64,000 nt of DNA, taken from the NCBI RefSeq assembly GCF_021533835.1, contig NZ_JAKFYQ010000001.1:5001-69000 (forward strand), given 5' to 3'. How positions within the stretch are numbered: the first letter of the stretch is position 1; each line of letters starts with the position of its first letter. Source of the DNA: Synechococcus sp. Nb3U1. Lineage in GTDB: Bacteria > Cyanobacteriota > Cyanobacteriia > Thermostichales > Thermostichaceae. Positions 19,126-27,600 of the stretch are shown one piece after another. The translations under genes and the position numbers were made by a program. The notes under the pieces were generated by a model. The model saw only the letters and a program-made list of their open reading frames with translations. It was not told the origin of the DNA and made no database searches.

Positions 19126-19184
19126 AGACTGACTTTGCCCACTGAGAGAGTTTAAGTCTGGATCGGGAGATTGAGTGAGGTGGC

Positions 19185-20828
19185 ATGGCAATGCACTGGC
19201 TGCGCACTGTTGCTGCTTTGCGGGAGCATGTGGCTGCCTGGCGGGGATCCACAGTTGGGTTGGTGCCCACCATGGGATCCCTGCACGAGGGCCATCTCAG
19301 CCTGATCCGCCGTTGCCGCCAAGAGTGTGACATTACAGTCGTCAGCCTTTTTGTCAATCCGCTGCAATTTGGCCCAGCCGAGGACTTAGAACGCTATCCC
19401 CGCAACCTAGAAAGGGATCGGGCGTTGTGTGAAGCAGCAGGGGTCGATGCTGTATTTGCCCCAACCCCTGAGGAAATGTGGGCCGATCAGGGCAGCGGAG
19501 CCGATCGCACCTGGGTGATGCCGCCAGACTCCCTGTTGCAAACCCTCTGTGCTCCCCATCGCCCTGGCCATTTTCGCGGTGTGGCAACGATTGTCTTGCA
19601 ACTGTTGAACTTGGTTCAACCCCAACGGGCCTACTTTGGCCAGAAAGATGCCCAACAACTGGTTATTCTGCAGCGCATGGTACAGGATCTGCAGGTGCCC
19701 ACCACCATCCTGGCCTGCCCGATTGTGCGAGAACCGGATGGTTTGGCTCTCAGCTCCCGCAATCAGTATCTCTCTGCTTCTGAGCGGCAGGTGGCCTTGG
19801 GGCTTTACCGAGCTTTGCGTCGGGGATATGACCACTGGCGGGCTGGAGATCCTTCCGCAGAAGGGATCCTGGCTGCAGCCCAAGCCGAACTGAGCCGCTA
19901 TCCGCAGTTGCAAATCCAATATTTGGAGTTGGTGCATCCACAAACCCTTCAGCCTTTGCAACAGGTGGATCCCCAGGGGTTGTTGGCTGTTGCTGCTTAT
20001 GTGGGCCAAACGCGCCTGATCGACAATCTATTGCTGGCCGTGGCTCAGGGAGAGGAGGTACAGCCTACCGCAGAAATTTGCCCAGAAGGGCTGTCGTTCC
20101 CATTCGGTGCTTCTGCCGCCCCACGACGCCCCTTGATCGCCATCGATGGCCCGGCTGGGGCAGGAAAATCGACAGTGGCCCGTGCCGTGGCGGCCCAATT
20201 ACACCTGTTGTATCTGGATACAGGAGCGATGTATCGGGCCATCACTTGGCTGGCGCTACAACGAGGGATCCGGCTGGATGACGCCGAACAACTGACCCAA
20301 CTGGCTGCCCAAACCCAGCTTTCCCTCAAAAGTGGCAACTCCTCGGTAGAACCCACCCGTATCTGGGCCGATGGCGAAGAAATTACGCAAGCCATCCGCT
20401 CGCCGGAAGTGACCCGCTGGGTGTCGCAGGTTTCCGCAGTGCCGGGAGTACGGCAGGAATTGGTGAAGCGACAACGCAGCATTGGCCGGGATGGAGGTGC
20501 TGTCTTGGAAGGGCGGGATATTGGCACCCATGTCTTTCCAGATGCGGAATTAAAGGTGTTCCTGACCGCCTCGGTGGAAGAACGGGCGCAACGGCGACAA
20601 CATCAGCTACGAGCCCAGGGGCAACAGGTGGCTTTGGAGGATTTGGAAGCGCAAATCCAGCAACGGGATCGCCGTGATAGTGAACGGCCGATCTCTCCCC
20701 TAAGGCCTGCCCCGGACGCCATTTTGATCGATACGGATCACCTAAGCCAGTCGGAGGTTCAAGACAAGATCGTCATGCTCTATCAGCAGCTTTTGGCCCG
20801 CTCTAGCACACCACGTTTTGACCAGTGA
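19185..20828 (+). CDS. panC-cmk: Bifunctional pantoate--beta-alanine ligase / cytidylate kinase
   Basis: 547 aa, a fusion of two enzymes. The N-terminal PanC domain (about 1-285) carries the nucleotide motif PTMGSLHEGHLSLI and makes pantothenate from pantoate, beta-alanine and ATP. The C-terminal Cmk domain (about 315-540) carries the P-loop IDGPAGAGKSTVAR and the CMP-binding segment EGRDIGTHVFPDA, and phosphorylates CMP and dCMP. The fusion is characteristic of cyanobacteria. A linker of about 25 residues joins them (EGLSFPFGASAAPRRP). An ATG at 19191 is an alternative start two codons in. It lies just downstream of petG on the same strand. Confidence 0.97.
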   Translation: MAMHWLRTVAALREHVAAWRGSTVGLVPTMGSLHEGHLSLIRRCRQECDITVVSLFVNPLQFGPAEDLERYPRNLERDRALCEAAGVDAVFAPTPEEMWADQGSGADRTWVMPPDSLLQTLCAPHRPGHFRGVATIVLQLLNLVQPQRAYFGQKDAQQLVILQRMVQDLQVPTTILACPIVREPDGLALSSRNQYLSASERQVALGLYRALRRGYDHWRAGDPSAEGILAAAQAELSRYPQLQIQYLELVHPQTLQPLQQVDPQGLLAVAAYVGQTRLIDNLLLAVAQGEEVQPTAEICPEGLSFPFGASAAPRRPLIAIDGPAGAGKSTVARAVAAQLHLLYLDTGAMYRAITWLALQRGIRLDDAEQLTQLAAQTQLSLKSGNSSVEPTRIWADGEEITQAIRSPEVTRWVSQVSAVPGVRQELVKRQRSIGRDGGAVLEGRDIGTHVFPDAELKVFLTASVEERAQRRQHQLRAQGQQVALEDLEAQIQQRDRRDSERPISPLRPAPDAILIDTDHLSQSEVQDKIVMLYQQLLARSSTPRFDQ

Positions 20829-21030
20829 GCTTTTCCAGGGGCTAGTTAAGTTGGGCGCTCCAGGGATCCCGCTCCAATGGGGGGTCTGGGTATTGATGGT
20901 GCTGAGCTTGGGCAAAACCGCTAAGGTGTTGAAATGCTGGCTGGGATCCCGTTGACGAAGATGTGCCGACCTGCTTTTCTCTGGACGTGCCGAAGCTGTC
21001 TCCCTTGTGTTTTGCACGACCGGGAGGGGT

Positions 21031-22056
21031 ATGGTTAACGCTTTTCTCTTGGCCTTTTTGCTGATCCTCTCCGGGGCCTGTTCTGGGGCAGAAACCGCCA
21101 TCACAGCCATGGATAACCTGCGCCTGGAATCCCTGATCGAGGAACAAGGGGATCCTCAAGGTTTGTATCGCTTGGCCCAGCAGCAGCGCTCGCGGCTGAT
21201 CACCACCCTGTTGCTGCTGAATAACTTCGTCAATATCGGTATTGCCGCCTTGGCCACGACGATTTCTATTCAACTGCTGGGATCCCAGTTTGGGGCTTTG
21301 GCAGCAACGGTTCCGACGACGATTGGGGTGCTCCTATTTGGGGAAGTGGCACCCAAATCTTTGGCGGTGAGCCATCCGCTGGCGGTGTTCCGGTGGGTGG
21401 TGCGGCCTGTGCATACCCTATCGGTGCTGCTGCGCCCCTTTGTCCAAGCCTTTGAGTGGATTGTCAGCAAGCTCTTTAACCTGTTGGAACTCTCCCCGCT
21501 CACAGCAACGGCTTCTCTCAAGGATCTGGAGCTTCTGATCGATGTGTTGGGGCAACGGGGGCTGCTGGATTGGCAAAAGCGGCGCTTGTTTCGGGGGGCC
21601 CTGGCTCTGGATTTGATCCAGGCGCGGGATGTGGCCAAACCAAGGGTAAAAATGGAGACAATCTCCCACGATAAGACGCTGCAGGATGTGGTGAAGCTAT
21701 GCCTAGAGACGGGCTATTCCCGCATCCCGGTGCAGGGAGAGTCTAAGGATGAAATCGTCGGTATCATTCATCTGAAGCAGGCTCTACGCCACCTCGATCA
21801 AAAAGGCAATAGCGAGGTGACCAAAGCCATGACACCGCCCTTTTTTGTGCCGGATACCAAGCGCATTAGCCTGTTGCTTAAGGAAATGCTGCGCTCCCGC
21901 CAACACTTGGGGATTGTGGTGGATGAATTCGGCGGTACCACCGGCCTGATTACGCTGGAGGATGTCTTGGAGGAATTGGTGGGGGATATCTACGATGAGA
22001 GCGATCTTTCGCCACTGCTGCTGCAGCGACAACGGCGACAAAGTGCTTCCTCCTAA
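21031..22056 (+). CDS. CNNM/CBS domain protein (HlyC/CorC-type), short form
   Basis: 341 aa from the ATG at 21031, chosen because GGGAGGGG lies just upstream; in-frame codons reach back to 21007. The N-terminal DUF21/CNNM membrane domain (about 1-180) includes LSGACSGAETAITAMD and MxLLLLNNFVNIG-type helices. Two CBS modules follow (about 200-325), with FGGTTGLITLEDVLEELVGD at the end. The family is linked to Mg2+/Co2+ efflux. The usual C-terminal CorC_HlyC domain is absent: the protein ends a few residues after the second CBS. No frameshift was seen that would hide it. It is convergent with the 2TM protein gene (13 bases). Confidence 0.88.
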   Translation: MVNAFLLAFLLILSGACSGAETAITAMDNLRLESLIEEQGDPQGLYRLAQQQRSRLITTLLLLNNFVNIGIAALATTISIQLLGSQFGALAATVPTTIGVLLFGEVAPKSLAVSHPLAVFRWVVRPVHTLSVLLRPFVQAFEWIVSKLFNLLELSPLTATASLKDLELLIDVLGQRGLLDWQKRRLFRGALALDLIQARDVAKPRVKMETISHDKTLQDVVKLCLETGYSRIPVQGESKDEIVGIIHLKQALRHLDQKGNSEVTKAMTPPFFVPDTKRISLLLKEMLRSRQHLGIVVDEFGGTTGLITLEDVLEELVGDIYDESDLSPLLLQRQRRQSASS

Positions 22057-22069
22057 AAAGAAAAGGGGG

Positions 22070-22381
22070 TTAGCCGACTTCCAAGGGATCCGCTTCCGGG
22101 GCTTCTGAAGACTCTATCGGGGCCAACTCTACGTAGCCGGGATGGACTGGGTAACGGGCCACAAAAAAGATCCAGAGGCTGTGGATCCCAAGGCCCAAAG
22201 CCCACCAGCCCAAGATCGGCACCAACCACTGCCAGTCCGCCCGGTAAAGCTGCTGAAAAAACACCAACCCAGAGCCGACGCAGAGAAATACCGCGATATG
22301 GGCGGCATAGGTGTAGCGGTCGTCCAACTTGCGAAACTCGGGGTCTTGGCGGGAGGGTTTACGGGGCCAGCGAGGAGGCAT
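22070..22381 (-). CDS. 2TM domain-containing membrane protein
   Basis: 103 aa from the ATG at 22381 (start MPPRWPRKPS); the open frame extends to 22444 but that part overlaps the next gene. Two hydrophobic helices (AAHIAVFLCVGSGLVFFQQL and LVPILGWWALGLGIHSLWIF) are separated by a short turn, the 2TM-domain arrangement. The C-terminal 25 residues are acidic and hydrophilic. The family is found at the ends of some sensor kinases and as free small proteins; the function of the free form is unknown. It is encoded just after the DUF4126 gene. Confidence 0.75.
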   Translation of the reverse strand: MPPRWPRKPSRQDPEFRKLDDRYTYAAHIAVFLCVGSGLVFFQQLYRADWQWLVPILGWWALGLGIHSLWIFFVARYPVHPGYVELAPIESSEAPEADPLEVG

Positions 22382-22428
22382 GAATGCAACCATCCGAAAC
22401 TCAAACTTTCTTAAGTCTAGAACAGCGG

Positions 22429-23055
22429 TCACAGGGATCCCCACTCAGATCGGGGTAGGAGAGGAGCTGGTTGCACGGGATCTCGGGATTTTTTGACGAA
22501 AAACAGCTTTACCGCCCGTTTACCCAGCCAGTACACCACCAAGCCCATCAACAACACCGCCAGCCAAGGAGCCAGCACTGCCACCGCCGCCAGCACCAGA
22601 GAAGTGACATTTTCGGTGGTTGCCAGCAACGGATTGCCCAAACCTCCGGTGGTTGTGGTGGAAACCAAACGCAGCACATCAGTTGTCCCTTGGGTGATCC
22701 CAGCAGCCCCACCCCCTAGGATCGCAGCCAAAGTCCAGCGCAGCGCCGGGCTCACTTCGCCAATGTCTCCGAGCGCCGCCGACATCACCAGGATCCCGGC
22801 TATCACTGCTACGGGCGTGGCCATCACATCCAGTAGATTATCCACCCAGGGTACATAGTAGGCCGACACCTCAAAAAAGGTAGCCACGGCAAAAACCATC
22901 AGTGCCACTTCTGAGCCAATCCACTGCAAATTGGGAGCCAGGGTGAGGTGCCCAGACTGGGCGGCCATGCTCATCACCAAAAGCGGCACAAAAATGCGAA
23001 AACCGCAGGCGGCACTTAGGCCCAAACCAAGGGCAATAGCTAGCAAAGGTTCCAA
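22429..23055 (-). CDS. DUF4126 family membrane protein
   Basis: 208 aa. It starts MEPLLAIALGLGLSAACGFR, typical of DUF4126, with about five hydrophobic segments and a glycine-rich middle (LAAILGGGAAGITQGTTDVL). The last 30 residues are basic and proline-containing, probably cytoplasmic. The function of the family is not established. A purine-rich stretch precedes the start (AGGAGGACAG). It is probably cotranscribed with the 2TM protein gene, whose start lies about 50 bases after its stop. Confidence 0.82.
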   Translation of the reverse strand: MEPLLAIALGLGLSAACGFRIFVPLLVMSMAAQSGHLTLAPNLQWIGSEVALMVFAVATFFEVSAYYVPWVDNLLDVMATPVAVIAGILVMSAALGDIGEVSPALRWTLAAILGGGAAGITQGTTDVLRLVSTTTTGGLGNPLLATTENVTSLVLAAVAVLAPWLAVLLMGLVVYWLGKRAVKLFFVKKSRDPVQPAPLLPRSEWGSL

Positions 23056-23200
23056 AGGACTGTCCTCCTAGAGAGCTTGCTGGGTTCAGATCTCCCCCGC
23101 TACTGAGAAGTTGATGGCTGTAGATCCGTTATGACGGAAGCAGACCCCTACTTTTCCCCTATCCCATATTTTAGTCGGGAGAACAGTTGGAAGGGCTGGC

Positions 23201-25168
23201 TTATCTCTGGGTTGGTTCCTCTAATTCTGGGACATCGCGCCAATCGCAACTGGGGGGATCCGTCTCGTTCTGAGGGGCAGCGAACTCCATCGGCAAGCCA
23301 TCTGCCAAGCCGTACAAATGTAGATCGAACCAGAAGGTGGATCCCTCTTCCAGCTTGCTTTCCAGATGAATACGGCTGTGGTGCTTTTCGAGAATGTTAC
23401 GCACGATGGCCAGCCCCAAGCCGGTGCCCTCCAGGGTATGCACGCGATTCTCAACCCGGAAAAAGCGATCAAAAATGCGCTCTTGATCCTCTGGGGCAAT
23501 GCCGATGCCAGTATCGGCCACTGCCACCCGCACCGCTTGCAGGGATCCATCCGGTTGGGTGACCACATGGGCGTGCAAACTCACAAGCCCACCGGGCGGG
23601 GTGAACTTGAGGGCATTGCCCAACAAATTGGTCAGCACTTGCAAAAGCAGGTCATAGTTGCCCCACACCAGCGGTAGATCCGGATCCACAAATTTGCGCA
23701 GGTGGATCCCTTTGTCCCGGGCTTGTAGGTGATGGGTGCGCAGGGTTTGCTCGATTACCGCCGAGATATCGATGCCCTCGAAACGATACTGCTTGCCCGA
23801 TTCCAAGCGGGATAGATCCAGAACATCGTTGACCAAACGGGTGAGGCGATCCGTCTCGCGGTTGGCAATTTCCAGATAATCTTGCCGCTCAGCCGGGGCC
23901 ATCTGCTCACCGTACTCGTAGAGGGTCTCGATGAAAGACTTGATGCTGAAGAGGGGGGTGCGCAGCTCGTGGCTGATGTTACTGATGAATTGAGCTTTGG
24001 CCTCATTCAGCTCTACCTCGCGGGTGATGTCTTGCACCGTCACCACGATCCCCTTCAGATTCTGCCGCCGGGGATCCGACACTGGCGAGAGCATGACGCG
24101 GATAATGCGGGCGGTAGGGCCAGCTAGGTTAACGCGAATTTCTTCCGCCTCTTGATCGCCGCGGGCAATTTGCAGCAGTGGGCGCGCCAGTTGTACCCGT
24201 AGATCTTCCGGCAACAGCTCCAACAGATTTTTCCCCAAAACGGGATCCCCTTCCCAGCCAAACATTTGTGAGGCCGCCGGGTTGAGCAAGAGCACCCGAA
24301 ATTCAGCATCGAGAAGAATAGCGGCATCGATAATTGAGGAGACCAGGGTTTCCAGCTTGGCTTTGGCCGCCGTCAGCTCTTCGATGTTTTGTTCTTCGTA
24401 GCTTTGCAACCGTTCTGCCATTTCATTGAAACTATCGATCAGCTGGGCCAGTTCGCCCCCGAAGGGCAGATCGATGCGCTGTTTGAAGTTGCCCTTGGTG
24501 ATCTCCTGAACGCCCTTGACCAGCTCTTTGATCGGCTGCGTGATGGTGAGGGCGTTGACCACAGAGCCGAGAATAGCCAAGACCCACACCGCCAAAAATA
24601 CCCCGATAGAGACCTCTCGGGCCAGTTGCGTCGAGCGCATCAGGGTGGGATTGGGGTTAATCCCCAGGCCGAGAGTGCCCAAAAACTGTCCCTGTTGATA
24701 GATGCCGACAAAAATATCCGTGACCCGCCCGGCAGGGGTGAGGTGGGTGCGCACCAGCGGTTGGCCTTCGGCAGGCGGGCGATTGTCCGGTAGTTGAATG
24801 CGACGGGTGAGGCTGAGGGAAGTTTTCACCTCTTGGTTGGAAAACGGGATCCCGTAATAAATATCTCCGTTCGGGTCGGCGTAGAGCAGATAGCGGATGC
24901 TGCTGGTGCTCTCAAAGTACTGCCGGGAAAGTTGTGCCACCTCGCCAATGCGATCCTCCGCTACTAAGGGGGCGACATTGGCCGCGAGCAGCAAGCCCAG
25001 ATCTCGACCAAAACGCGCTTCGTTAAACTGGGCATCCTGCTGTACATTGCTGACGGCCCAAAAGGTGAAACTGCTCACCACCAGCGACACCACCAGTGTC
25101 GCCACAAACAGCAACTGGGTTTCCAGTCGCAGCTTTTGTTTCCATTGCGCCCACCAGTGCTTCACCAT
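23201..25168 (-). CDS. nblS: Sensor histidine kinase NblS (Hik33/DspA family)
   Basis: 655 aa from the ATG at 25168, matching Hik33 (about 663 aa); upstream in-frame ATGs at 25300 and 25342 add up to 58 weakly conserved residues. The order is TM1, an extracytoplasmic sensor segment, TM2, HAMP, a short coiled coil, PAS, HisKA and HATPase_c. The phospho-acceptor box is FISNISHELRTPLFSIKSF, followed by the highly conserved TDRLTRLVNDVLDLSRLE; ATP-binding parts are NLLGNALKFTP, DTGIGI and GTGLGLAI. NblS is the conserved, usually essential cyanobacterial kinase that signals high light and other stress to RpaB. No response-regulator gene is adjacent, as usual for this gene. It is the last gene after trpG, the MBL protein and the ankyrin gene. 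Confidence 0.92.
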   Translation of the reverse strand: MVKHWWAQWKQKLRLETQLLFVATLVVSLVVSSFTFWAVSNVQQDAQFNEARFGRDLGLLLAANVAPLVAEDRIGEVAQLSRQYFESTSSIRYLLYADPNGDIYYGIPFSNQEVKTSLSLTRRIQLPDNRPPAEGQPLVRTHLTPAGRVTDIFVGIYQQGQFLGTLGLGINPNPTLMRSTQLAREVSIGVFLAVWVLAILGSVVNALTITQPIKELVKGVQEITKGNFKQRIDLPFGGELAQLIDSFNEMAERLQSYEEQNIEELTAAKAKLETLVSSIIDAAILLDAEFRVLLLNPAASQMFGWEGDPVLGKNLLELLPEDLRVQLARPLLQIARGDQEAEEIRVNLAGPTARIIRVMLSPVSDPRRQNLKGIVVTVQDITREVELNEAKAQFISNISHELRTPLFSIKSFIETLYEYGEQMAPAERQDYLEIANRETDRLTRLVNDVLDLSRLESGKQYRFEGIDISAVIEQTLRTHHLQARDKGIHLRKFVDPDLPLVWGNYDLLLQVLTNLLGNALKFTPPGGLVSLHAHVVTQPDGSLQAVRVAVADTGIGIAPEDQERIFDRFFRVENRVHTLEGTGLGLAIVRNILEKHHSRIHLESKLEEGSTFWFDLHLYGLADGLPMEFAAPQNETDPPSCDWRDVPELEEPTQR

Positions 25169-25367
25169 GCCCTCTGGAGTCGGGATCCCCTGTTTCGTTC
25201 GCTCTGGCGTGTCAACGGCGCAAGACAACAGTTCTGAGCGAGAAGAAGAAGCTGGCTCAACGGTTTCGGCAGTCGGCTTGGCAGTGCTGACAGAAGGCAT
25301 GAACCTGAGGTAAACAAACATGGAGAATGATGTCGCCACCATTCTGACATGGGCAGGGGGGATCCCC

Positions 25368-25922
25368 TCACTCCGTTAAGGCTGAGCGGGGCCACCGAGA
25401 AAGAAGGATCGCGGCTTCCCAACGGCGGAGATCCTGAGCAATGTTCAGGGGGGTGAGGCCGTAGCCATCTCGCTCATCAATCTCAGAGCCATGCTCCAGC
25501 AACAGCTGCACCACCTCTGGATTGCCCGACCAAGCGGCAAAATGTAGCGGGATCCCGCCACCCCCAAAGTGGACATTCACCTCTGCTCCCCCCTGTAGCA
25601 AAACTTTCGTCACCTCAGAGTTGCCCATACGGGCCGCTTGGTGCAAAGGGCTGGCCCCTCCATAGTCCAGTTGATTGGGGTCGACCCCATGCCTGAGCAA
25701 AAGGCGGGTGTTGAGGCCACTGTCCACAAAAAACAGAGCGGTTTTGCCCCGCACATCCACAACATGGGCATCCTTGCCCAGCCAAAGGGCCAGTTGCAGT
25801 CGCAGCGGGTTCGTCTTGGCAAAGGCTTCGGGATCTTCTGATAAGGTGTGGCCATAGTAGAATAAGCCTGCCACCAGCAGGGATCCCAGGCCGATACCAA
25901 TTCCCAAGAACCTACGCCGCAT
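25368..25922 (-). CDS. Ankyrin repeat protein with N-terminal membrane anchor
   Basis: 184 aa. A basic start (MRRRFLG) is followed by one hydrophobic helix (GIGLGSLLVAGLFYYG), so the protein is probably anchored or exported. From about residue 70 there are three to four ankyrin repeats; the consensus is clear in GGASPLHQAARMGNSEVTKV and GGGIPLHFAAWSGNPEVVQL. Ankyrin repeats bind other proteins; the partner is unknown. It starts 5 bases after the MBL-fold gene, so the two are almost certainly cotranscribed and may form a functional pair at the membrane or in the periplasm. Confidence 0.85.
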   Translation of the reverse strand: MRRRFLGIGIGLGSLLVAGLFYYGHTLSEDPEAFAKTNPLRLQLALWLGKDAHVVDVRGKTALFFVDSGLNTRLLLRHGVDPNQLDYGGASPLHQAARMGNSEVTKVLLQGGAEVNVHFGGGGIPLHFAAWSGNPEVVQLLLEHGSEIDERDGYGLTPLNIAQDLRRWEAAILLSRWPRSALTE

Positions 25923-25927
25923 GGCTG

Positions 25928-26725
25928 CTACTCCCCAAACGAGAGAATCACCGTTCCCTGGGGAGGCAAAGCCTGGGCGGACAGGATAAGGGGATTGCTG
26001 GCGGCAGGCTGAACCGCCCCAGCGGGAAACAAGCCCAAAAATGCCTCTAGAGGCACCAGCTCACACTGCGCCCCCTCGGCAGCTGCAGTGCGATACATCG
26101 TCGGGATCACCAACTTCGGTTGTAGGGCTTCGATGGCGGCTTTGGCCCCAGCAGGATCGTAGTTTTTCGGGCCACCGCCCACTGGCACCAACAACAGATC
26201 GGGCCGAGACAACAAAATAGATTGCTCCCGCGTGATCGGGGCTGATGCACCGCCCAAATGGACGATGTCGATCCCGGCCATGCTCCAGCGCCAGCCGACA
26301 TTCACCCCGAAGCGAGGGCCGCGGGGCATACGCACCCCCTGGACCCGGATCCCGTCTACTTGATAGTCGCCTGGCTGAAAGAGCACCCGTGGGTTGCCGG
26401 GCACCACATCCAAAGCCCCCTCATCGAACAGCCGACTACTGAGCAACACCAGATCCGCAGGGACTCGTGGGGCAGGGTAGCCAGCCGTACAGCCAGCCGG
26501 GCGAAAGGGATTGACCAAAAAGCGAGTGCCGCCCGCCTCGAACAGAACACAACTGTGGTGGAGCCAGGTCAGCTGCAGCCCCTCTAAGCTGGGGCCAGAG
26601 GTGAATTCTATGGCTACAGGTGTTGTTGCCCCCCCTTCAGGAGTGGTTTGAGCACCTACTTTCAATCCCACCGCCATCGATCCCAGTAGTCCCGCACTGG
26701 CTTGCAGTAATTGACGACGATTCAT
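25928..26725 (-). CDS. Exported MBL-fold protein lacking the HxHxDH metal motif
   Basis: 265 aa from the ATG at 26725. A Tat-like signal (NRRQLLQASAGLLGSMAVG) is followed by a UlaG/Lactamase_B_2-like domain starting LQLTWLHHSCVLFEAGGTRF. Where active members have a histidine-rich metal motif after the strand, this protein has VLLSSRLFDEGALD, with no histidines. The later metal histidine (VIPTMYR in place of IPTHY) is also missing. HLGGASAPI keeps the fold pattern. It is therefore probably not a zinc hydrolase. Its ATG overlaps the TGA of trpG (ATGA), which shows translational coupling. Its real function is unknown. Confidence 0.8.
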   Translation of the reverse strand: MNRRQLLQASAGLLGSMAVGLKVGAQTTPEGGATTPVAIEFTSGPSLEGLQLTWLHHSCVLFEAGGTRFLVNPFRPAGCTAGYPAPRVPADLVLLSSRLFDEGALDVVPGNPRVLFQPGDYQVDGIRVQGVRMPRGPRFGVNVGWRWSMAGIDIVHLGGASAPITREQSILLSRPDLLLVPVGGGPKNYDPAGAKAAIEALQPKLVIPTMYRTAAAEGAQCELVPLEAFLGLFPAGAVQPAASNPLILSAQALPPQGTVILSFGE

Positions 26726-27381
26726 GGGCAAGGGATCCCTGACGGAACAACAGCAATGGTTTCCCGCAACGGGGTGGATGACTTAGACGATCGAGCAGTG
26801 AAGACTTGGGCCTCCTGTAGGAAATTGCTCAACAATCGTTTGCCTTCCCCTGTCAAAATGCTTTCGGGGTGGAACTGCACGCCCTGGATGTGGAGATAAC
26901 GGCGATGGCGCACCCCCATGATCATCCCTTCGCCGGTTTGGGCGGTTACTTCCAGCTCGGCAGGGCAAGTGGAAGGCTCGATCACAAGACTGTGGTAGCG
27001 GGTGGCCGTAAAAGGTTGACTCAACCCTTCAAACACCCCGACCCCTTGATGGTAAATCTGCGAGGTTTTGCCGTGCATCAATTCGGGCGCACGCACAATC
27101 CGGCCTCCGTAAACCTGCCCAATACACTGGTGCCCCAGACAAACTCCCAAAATGGGTAGGACTGGCCCTAACTCTCGGATCAAATCCAAAGAAATCCCCG
27201 CCTCTTCCGGTCGTCCTGGCCCGGGGGAAATGACCACGGCCTCTGGCTGTAGCTGTCGCAAATCGGCCACCGAGAGCTGATCATTGCGAAAAACCTGTAA
27301 ATCGGCTCCCAACTCCCCCAGATACTGCACCAGGTTGTAGGTGAAGCTGTCGTAATTGTCGATGACGACCAGCACAATCAT
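26722..27381 (-). CDS. trpG: Anthranilate/aminodeoxychorismate synthase glutamine amidotransferase subunit
   Basis: 219 aa from the ATG at 27381 (start MIVLVVIDNYDSFTYNLVQ). It is a class I glutamine amidotransferase: the nucleophile cysteine is in GVCLGHQCIGQ, and the His-Glu pair is in GVQFHPESILT. It supplies ammonia to TrpE for tryptophan or PabB for folate; a single protein may serve both, so TrpG or PabA are equally valid names. The C-terminal 25 residues after the domain are an unconserved tail. It is the first gene of the cluster with the MBL-fold and ankyrin genes, and no trpE is in the window. Confidence 0.93.
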   Translation of the reverse strand: MIVLVVIDNYDSFTYNLVQYLGELGADLQVFRNDQLSVADLRQLQPEAVVISPGPGRPEEAGISLDLIRELGPVLPILGVCLGHQCIGQVYGGRIVRAPELMHGKTSQIYHQGVGVFEGLSQPFTATRYHSLVIEPSTCPAELEVTAQTGEGMIMGVRHRRYLHIQGVQFHPESILTGEGKRLLSNFLQEAQVFTARSSKSSTPLRETIAVVPSGIPCP

Positions 27382-27600
27382 TTCCGGCAACGGCACTCTA
27401 TTCTAGCACTGCTCAGGCTGCTGCCCGTCTGCCCGGCTTGCCCTGAGACCATTCCAGGGTCTGACACTCCCCTCCTGAGCACCCCTTCCAACATCCGAAG
27501 AATCCTTGCAGTCCATTGACAGCCCATTGAGCCCGCCTACAGGATCCCTTACACTACCCCTTGCTTGGGTCTGTATTCGGATCCCTCCTCACCCGTAGCT

